The notes beneath the pieces were generated by a model, which was not told the DNA's origin, made no database searches, and saw nothing but the letters and a program-made list of their open reading frames with translations. Below, piece by piece: positions 61,201 to 64,000 of a DNA stretch of 64,000 bases (positions are counted from its first letter, which is position 1; each line of letters starts with the position of its first letter). Location of the stretch: the NCBI RefSeq assembly GCF_029962835.1, contig NC_080577.1, positions 3,162,001 to 3,226,000 on the forward strand, in the 5' to 3' direction. The DNA comes from Magnolia sinica. Lineage: Eukaryota; Streptophyta; Magnoliopsida; Magnoliales; Magnoliaceae. A program made the position numbers and the translations under genes.

Positions 61201-63602
61201 AGCTCGTGGGATGCAGGAACACACTTGGGGTGGGTGACCCATGTGATTTGGGGCCCACGGGGGAGGTCTCGAGTTCGAGACTCCTCATCGGGGGTGATTA
61301 ATGTGCATTTCACACCAGACTCGAGTGGGGTAGCCCATGGGATGCGGGGACACACTCGGGGTGGGCGGCCCATGTGATTTGGGGCCCACGAGGGGGGTTC
61401 TGCCGAGGTCCTAACCCATGAGATGTGGGGCCTGGGTTATGAGATAAAGGGATTAATTCGTTATACTCTAACAGTTCGAGCTTTCAGAGCAAGTGGTTAA
61501 TTGTCCTGCATCAAATTGGTATCAGAGCGGGAGGTCTCGTGTTCGAGACTCCTCATTGGGGGTGAATAATGCAGGGGCATTTTCACACCGGGCTAGAGTG
61601 GGGTAGCCTGTGGGTTGCGGGGACACACTTGGGGTGGGTGACCCTTGTGATTTGGGGCCCACGGGGGAGGTCTCGTGTTCGAGACTCCTCACCGGGGGTG
61701 ATTAATGCGCATTTCACACTGGGCTCGAGTGGGGTAGCCCATGGGATGCAGGGACACTCGGGGTGGGCGGCCCATGTGATTTGGGGCCCACGAGGGAGGT
61801 TCGGCCGAGGTCTTAACCCATGAGATGTGGGGCTTGGGCTATGTAATAAAGGGATTAATTCACCATACTTTAACAGTTCGAGCTTTTAGAGCAAGTGGTT
61901 AATTGTCCTGCATCATGGGTCTCCTAGACCAGGGACTTGACACGATTTCCAATGTAAGTGCTCAGTTGGGCATAAGACACAAGAATTTGCATCTATGAAC
62001 ACTCACACTCCTCCATTGAAGGGGGCCAAGACACAGCTAACCCGATCTTCCATCCCAACTCATCGCTGCTTCACATGTACAGGATGTCCAATTTACCTTT
62101 CATGAATAGCTGATCCCACTACTAAGATCATTGAATTTAGGGTACTAAAATCCATGAAAAATAACTATTCCTTGGGTAGTGGCCATTGTCTCCAAACTCA
62201 ACTTCTCCTAAGAGAATTGGAGGAAACTATCCCTTTAACCCATAAAATCACAGATAGTTGGAGTTTTCCACACATTTAATTATGGCATGCATAGAAAAAC
62301 CATGCTTTTGTAGTCATCAATGTACATGATCATAACAATCATCGACTTTCCACAGTACAATACCAACGTTGGCACTGTTGCAGGCTATCGTAGGCCTTTG
62401 TCATAGGCTTTAGGAATGTATTGTGGTAGAGTTTCGGTGTCAGCAGAATTCTAATTTCTTTTGGTCATTGTCTATCGGGGCTCGGGAGGCAAGTGGAGCT
62501 GGCAATGATCTCTTCCTAGATGTTCTCCCATTTTAGGAGATTGTTAGAACTGCCTGTCGCAGGAAGGTTGTCGGGAGCAACATTGCAAGGCTGTTATCAT
62601 CAAGTTGTCATGGAAGGCTTTTCCGTAAAGCTATCGTAAAAGGCTATTTCTGTAAAGCTGTTGCAGAAGGTTTTTTTTGTAAAGTTGCCACAGAGATGCT
62701 ATTGCTGACGACGCTTCCTGCAAGGCCTTTGGAGAAACAGTCATAACTTTCTCAAATGATGTCCAAATTGCATGATCTTAGGCTTGTTAGAAAGCTAACG
62801 CAATAGCTTTCAAAGAAGACCGGTTTTGTGAGATTCTAACGCCGTTTCATACTCGGATAGTGGGCCCCTATGGTGGACAGCATGCAATTGTCATCAAAGG
62901 GGGTTGCAACATTGGCTAGAGCTTGGTTTTGTCTTCGTTTTTCTTTTTCCACTTGCGCACATGCTGTGAGGATGTTCTTGATGTACTTTTGAACTGTTAG
63001 ATAGATTCCTAGTGCGACAGAGGATGATCAGGTGCTCGGGGGCTCTTTTGATGCTTCAAACTCATAGCTTATGCTCCAATTTGTTGCAGCCCTTGGTGTC
63101 CTATCAGACCATTGGATTGACCCTCTGAGTGGTGTGAAGTTTGGAGCAGCTGTTGCAGTACAAGAGGCAATTTGATGTATTTTGAGGCGCTCAAACCATT
63201 ATTGGTGTTAAAAATTTTTTTCACTGCTAACATAATGTTCTATCATCACAGATTCTCTATATGCAATATAAGAGCATTGATTTTCGTTCTCTTTTATTAG
63301 AAGGTATTTTATATTTGATCTAGGAGCTGTTCCAAACTTCATCTTAACCCTAAAGTTGAACATGCTGTATGATTTTTCTTCCTTTTCAGGTTGTTATTTT
63401 GATTGTAATACCCAAATTGAAAGGGTCAGCACCACTGAATGCAAAAAACCTGCTGCAGCTTGTTGTTATACTCCAATATGTACCCAGGCTTCTCCGAATC
63501 ATTCCTTTATATAGAGAGGTCACAAGATCAGCTGGTATAATCACGGAGACGGCATGGGCTGGAGCTGTTTTTAATCTCCTTCTTTACATGCTCGCAAGTC
63601 AT
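58291..63602 (+). CDS. CNGC1: Cyclic nucleotide-gated ion channel, CNGC1-like (partial, 5' part)
   Basis: Plasma-membrane cation channel subunit gated by cyclic nucleotides and regulated by calmodulin (family knowledge). Coding exons in the window are 58291-58319, 58412-58979 and 63390-63602, giving 270 residues. Phases match and all junctions are GT-AG. The start MNYPEERFVRFQD is the group I CNGC signature, although the usual FQDW reads FQDC. Probable S1 is residues 97-117 (IFVLSCVIAVSMDPLFLYIP) and S2 131-152. The FRTGFIAPSSRVFGRG loop follows. S3 ends around VVILIVIPKL (200-209), S4 is LQYVPRLLRIIPLYREVTR with its spaced Arg residues, and S5 runs into LLLYMLASH, where an intron begins (GTAAGT at 63603). 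The pore, S6, C-linker, nucleotide-binding domain and IQ motif lie beyond 64000. Family members are about 700 residues. The exact paralogue within group I is less certain. Confidence 0.93.
58980..63389 (+). other. Intron 2 of gene 2, 4.4 kb
   Basis: Runs from CCTCAG|GTACAAG to TTTTCAG|GTTGTT. It holds a (ttttat)n tract near 59200-59230, a TRIM-like array at 60766-61915 and otherwise unrecognised DNA. The stretch 62540-62700 has loosely repeated words (gtaaagctgttgcagaagg and variants). None of the short frames inside looks like a gene. Confidence 0.8.
60766..61915. mobile_element. TRIM-like array: three LTRs, two tiny interiors
   Basis: LTR copies lie at 60766-61115, about 61164-61513 and 61567-61915 (each about 350 bp). 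They start TAATGCAGG (the second start is eroded) and end CTGCATCA or CTACATCA. Each interior begins with attggtatcagagc, a tRNA-Met primer-binding site, and is only about 50 bp long. The exact 5-bp duplication TGGGT flanks the entire array (60761-60765, 61916-61920). Each LTR itself consists of two related halves sharing cgagtggggtagccc and catgtgatttggggccc. No protein is encoded. Confidence 0.85.
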
Positions 63603-64000
63603 GTAAGTATGATTGCCCAAGCAGCTGTCTTTTCTAACATTTTTATTTTAGTGTTTCTCCTTTTTAGCATTTTGCAGAAATGGATGCAATTTCATCATAG
63701 GGTTATTCTAGCTTCATTGTTATGCATATGTTATTTTTCTGAAAGGTGTGCTGGGTTCAAACCCGAGACTCAACACACCCTGTCTAACATTGAGCTAGGG
63801 CTTGAATCCAATGTAATGCACACTTCAGACATCGATAAAATAATCACACTTAAGATCAAGTGAAGAGCATTCCCTCCCTCCCTCCAATGTTAATGTCGTC
63901 GCTTATTTCATTAACTCTTTCTTTCTTACTTAGATTTCTGTCATGGTACTCTAATTTTGTAGTTTGGGGTTATTGTCCATTTTGCATTGCCCTAGGCAGA
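63603..64000 (+). other. Start of intron 3 of gene 2
   Basis: Begins GTAAGTATG after MLASH, the conserved position for a CNGC intron. The frame stays open for some 86 codons into the intron, but the text does not resemble the channel, which should continue VLGAFWYL. No further exon is visible before the window ends. Confidence 0.75.

Noticed and set aside
60768..61823. Repeated frames such as those starting MQGHFHTG or MGRPPRVCP
   Set aside because: They are the same TRIM-like LTR read repeatedly on both strands and are not genes.
63603..63863. Extension of the CNGC frame past MLASH
   Set aside because: A canonical GTAAGT donor lies at the conserved intron position and the downstream translation does not match the channel family.

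Overview
This is a window of flowering-plant nuclear DNA. It has long spliced genes with GT-AG introns, AT-rich non-coding DNA, many LTR retrotransposons, LINE and SINE pieces, and plant hAT- and Mutator-type transposons. No bacterial, organellar or viral gene organisation is visible. Dozens of short symmetrical segments carrying the phrases gtggggcccacc and atccacaccgtccatc recall MITE families I associate with magnoliid-type genomes. That lineage guess is an inference with low confidence.

Only two host protein genes can be supported, both on the + strand. Gene 1 (about 2.66-21.7 kb) is complete. Nine coding exons give a 382-residue plant protein with the 57-residue domain known as A_thal_3526 / TIGR01589 (plant protein 1589 of unknown function). 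Its 10.9-kb second intron (3736-14669) is stuffed with nested mobile elements, and its other introns carry a LINE end, a SINE, DNA transposons and a solo LTR. Gene 2 (coding from 58291, off the right edge) is a plant cyclic nucleotide-gated ion channel of the CNGC1 type. Only the N-terminus and membrane segments S1 to S5 lie in the window. A probable untranslated first exon near 46.9-47.09 kb would put an 11-kb intron in its 5' leader.

Layout: 1-2.6 kb, upstream DNA with a hairpin MITE at 1581-1970. 2.6-21.7 kb, gene 1. 21.7-39.7 kb, intergenic DNA dominated by decayed MITE-like inverted segments and AT-rich spacers with no convincing gene. 39.7-45.2 kb, a Tnt1-like copia element on the minus strand inserted in the gag of an older copia element. 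45.2-47.1 kb, spacer and a CT-rich promoter-like region. 47.1-58.1 kb, the probable leader intron of gene 2, holding a solo LTR, tandem TIR elements and a 6.8-kb chromovirus into which a hAT element has jumped. 58.1-64 kb, gene 2, with a three-LTR TRIM-like array in its second coding intron.

Target-site duplications can be read directly for several insertions: CTGAT, ATTGT, GGCAT, CTTAT, TGGGT, TTCCCGAC, an 11-bp SINE duplication and a 12-bp repeat around the hairpin MITE. They give exact boundaries and a relative order of events. I found no evidence of a new multi-gene system. The most unusual items are the non-autonomous repeats: TG...TA solo LTRs, the TRIM array, the internally deleted chromovirus and the hAT element with a CG-rich subterminal array. 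Small tandem duplications also hit splice sites and the stop codon of gene 1.
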